From the NCBI GenBank assembly GCA_002345505.1, contig DDWJ01000018.1, positions 15,535 to 79,534 of the forward strand: a stretch of 64,000 bases of DNA. Reading direction: 5' to 3'. Below are positions 62,418 through 64,000 of this stretch, piece by piece. Made by a program: the position numbers and the translations under genes. Below the pieces are notes generated by a model. The model saw only the letters and a list, made by a program, of their open reading frames with translations. It made no database searches and was not told where the DNA came from. Each line of letters starts with the position of its first letter. Positions within the stretch are counted from its first letter, which is position 1. This DNA is from Caryophanales bacterium UBA2289. Lineage in GTDB: Bacteria > Bacillota_I > Bacilli_A > Izemoplasmatales > Hujiaoplasmataceae.

Positions 62418-64000
62418 ATGAGAAATAAAAATATTATCAACGTCGGTGTTATAGCCCATGTAGATGCAGGTAAATCAACGCTTGTTGATGCGCTTCTTAA
62501 ACAGAGTGGTGTATTTCATGAAAATGAAGTTATAATAGAACAAGTCATGGATAGTAATGATATCGAAAGAGAACGCGGTATTACTATTTATTCAAAAAAT
62601 TGCGCGATAGAGCATAATGGAACTAAAATCAATATAGTTGATACTCCTGGACATGCTGATTTTTCTAGTGAAGTTGAAAGAATCATGAATACTGTAGATA
62701 CAGTTATTCTTCTAGTGGATAGTAGCGAAGGACCAATGCCGCAAACAAAAGTTGTATTGCAAAAATCACTTCAAATCGGTTTAAAACCAATCGTTTTTAT
62801 CAATAAGATCGATAAAAAAGATGAAAGAGCTATTGAAGTAGTTGATATGTGTTTTGATTTGTTTTTAGAATTAGGTGCGAATGAAAAACAACTAGATTTT
62901 CCAATTATTTATGGTATTGCTAAACAAGGAATTGCAATGTTAAACATTGATGATGAAAGTGATAATCTTGAACCGTTATTTGAATGCATACTTAACCAAG
63001 TGAAAACATATCCAGATAATTCAGATGAACCATTGCAATTACAAGTTTCTTCATTAGCTTATGATGATTATTTAGGAAGAATGGGAATCGGAAGAATTAC
63101 AAGAGGAACCATTTTTAGCGGAAAAACATATAAGTTAACAAAAAGAAACGGTTCTATAGTAACATGCAAAATTACAAAATTATTCGTTAATGAAGGCTTA
63201 AGCAAAGTCGAAAAACCTTTTGCATATTCTGGTGATATCGTCGTCTTCAGTGGAATTTCCGATATCTCTATTGGTGAAACTCTCTGTGATGAAAACTTTA
63301 TCGATCCAATGCCGATGATAACTATCGAAAAACCTACTTTATCAATGAACTTTTTAGTTAATGACTCTCCATTTGTAGGTAGAAGTGGCTCATTGGTAAC
63401 TTCAAGACAAATCAGAGCTCGTTTGATTAAAGAACTTGAAACTAATGTTGGTTTAGAAGTTGAGGAACTAGATAATCTTGAAGGTTATAAAGTTAATGGA
63501 CGCGGAGAACTTCACTTGTCAATATTATTAGAAAAGATGAGAAGAGAGGGCTTTGAACTAAGTGTCTCTAAACCTGAAGTTATTTTGAGAGAGATTGATG
63601 GCCAAACTCATGAAGCTTATGAAAAAGTAATCATTAATATACCCGATGAATTTGTTGGAAGCATTATTACTCAGTTCAATTCCAGAAAAGGCACTATGAA
63701 AAATATGTCTAGTGAAAATGGCTATTCTACCTTAGAATATATCATTCCCACAAGAGGACTTATCGGATATAGGAGCGAATTTATAAACACCACAAAAGGC
63801 CAAGGAACAATGGTTAAGTCTTTTGATTCGTATATGCCATATGCTGGTGATATTGAAAAAAGAAGAAATGGTGTATTTATCGCCAAAGAACGTGGTAAAA
63901 CGATGGCATATAGTTTATTCAATCTTTCAGAAAGAGGAAGAATGATTGTTGATCCGGCTGTAGAAGTATATGCAGGAATGATTGTTGGTTTTAATTCAAG
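62418..64000 (+). CDS. typA: GTP-binding protein TypA/BipA, cut by window edge
   Basis: Ribosome-associated translational GTPase needed for growth at low temperature or stress. Translation from ATG 62418 gives [20 protein letters not shown] (P-loop), [17 protein letters not shown] (G2), [20 protein letters not shown] (G3) and [12 protein letters not shown] (NKxD). Domain 2, the EF-G-like ends and the C-terminal [20 protein letters not shown] are BipA-specific. It continues beyond the window. AGGACAGGT lies just upstream of the start. Confidence 0.95.
   Translation, partial: MRNKNIINVGVIAHVDAGKSTLVDALLKQSGVFHENEVIIEQVMDSNDIERERGITIYSKNCAIEHNGTKINIVDTPGHADFSSEVERIMNTVDTVILLVDSSEGPMPQTKVVLQKSLQIGLKPIVFINKIDKKDERAIEVVDMCFDLFLELGANEKQLDFPIIYGIAKQGIAMLNIDDESDNLEPLFECILNQVKTYPDNSDEPLQLQVSSLAYDDYLGRMGIGRITRGTIFSGKTYKLTKRNGSIVTCKITKLFVNEGLSKVEKPFAYSGDIVVFSGISDISIGETLCDENFIDPMPMITIEKPTLSMNFLVNDSPFVGRSGSLVTSRQIRARLIKELETNVGLEVEELDNLEGYKVNGRGELHLSILLEKMRREGFELSVSKPEVILREIDGQTHEAYEKVIINIPDEFVGSIITQFNSRKGTMKNMSSENGYSTLEYIIPTRGLIGYRSEFINTTKGQGTMVKSFDSYMPYAGDIEKRRNGVFIAKERGKTMAYSLFNLSERGRMIVDPAVEVYAGMIVGFNS

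Overview
The window is AT-rich DNA with short intergenic spacers, many rho-independent terminators, lipoprotein signal sequences instead of an outer-membrane apparatus, and the standard code (TGA stops genes; UGG is the Trp codon). Gene content (pyruvate dehydrogenase plus lipoate scavenging, lactate dehydrogenase, polyamine ABC transporter, secreted Endonuclease I, subtilisin with InlB-type repeats, c-di-GMP enzymes, type II and IV toxin-antitoxin genes) fits a free-living, fermentative low-GC Bacillota/Mollicutes-related bacterium, for example an Izemoplasma-like lineage. That placement is inference from gene style only.

Layout. 1-33 kb is mostly chromosomal housekeeping: msrB and an Ldh_2 dehydrogenase, an M29 aminopeptidase, an AraC regulator, a secreted nuclease, bL25, a GH3 glycosidase, an MhqO/MhqR/MhqD-like quinone-stress operon with a palindromic operator placed between its -35 and -10, a four-gene PDH operon followed convergently by lplA-pepC, a MATE exporter, two FAD oxidoreductases, a 7TM-GGDEF gene broken by one in-frame stop, a secreted subtilisin/lipoprotein pair with shared Ig-like repeats, and decayed genes around a broken RelE/Phd module.

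33.15-44.19 kb is a genomic island built by repeated insertion at the 3' end of a tRNA-Val(GAC) gene. The intact tRNA is at the right edge; four displaced 51-nt tRNA 3' fragments, each with a terminator on one side and a conserved direct-repeat tail on the other, divide the island into four units. Cargo is conflict-related: AbiE type IV toxin-antitoxin, an Apea-like HEPN protein, a RiPP locus (precursor remnant, radical SAM/SPASM maturase with an amber stop, ABC exporter), and an AAA ATPase next to a toxin-tail remnant and a putative immunity gene. I see no intact integrase.

44.2-59.6 kb returns to chromosomal genes: cyclophilin, M28 peptidase, potABCD, aldehyde dehydrogenase, a DUF2804 protein, and a cluster of surface redox genes (two FMN_bind-like lipoproteins, a double-rhodanese lipoprotein, a thioredoxin-like lipoprotein, a thioredoxin-CcdA fusion), then ldh and a YhhN protein.

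59.6-62 kb holds the most novel candidate system. A HTH/TPR regulator resembling the RRNPP/Rgg type is divergent from a small secreted protein made of six identical 13-residue acidic repeats, and is adjacent to an HD-GYP phosphodiesterase gene. A 22-bp box lies 20-22 bp upstream of a -10 element in front of the repeat-peptide gene, the HD-GYP gene and, about 19 kb away, the RiPP locus in the tRNA island. I propose a peptide-signalling regulon joining cell-cell signalling, c-di-GMP turnover and RiPP production. The window ends inside typA/bipA.
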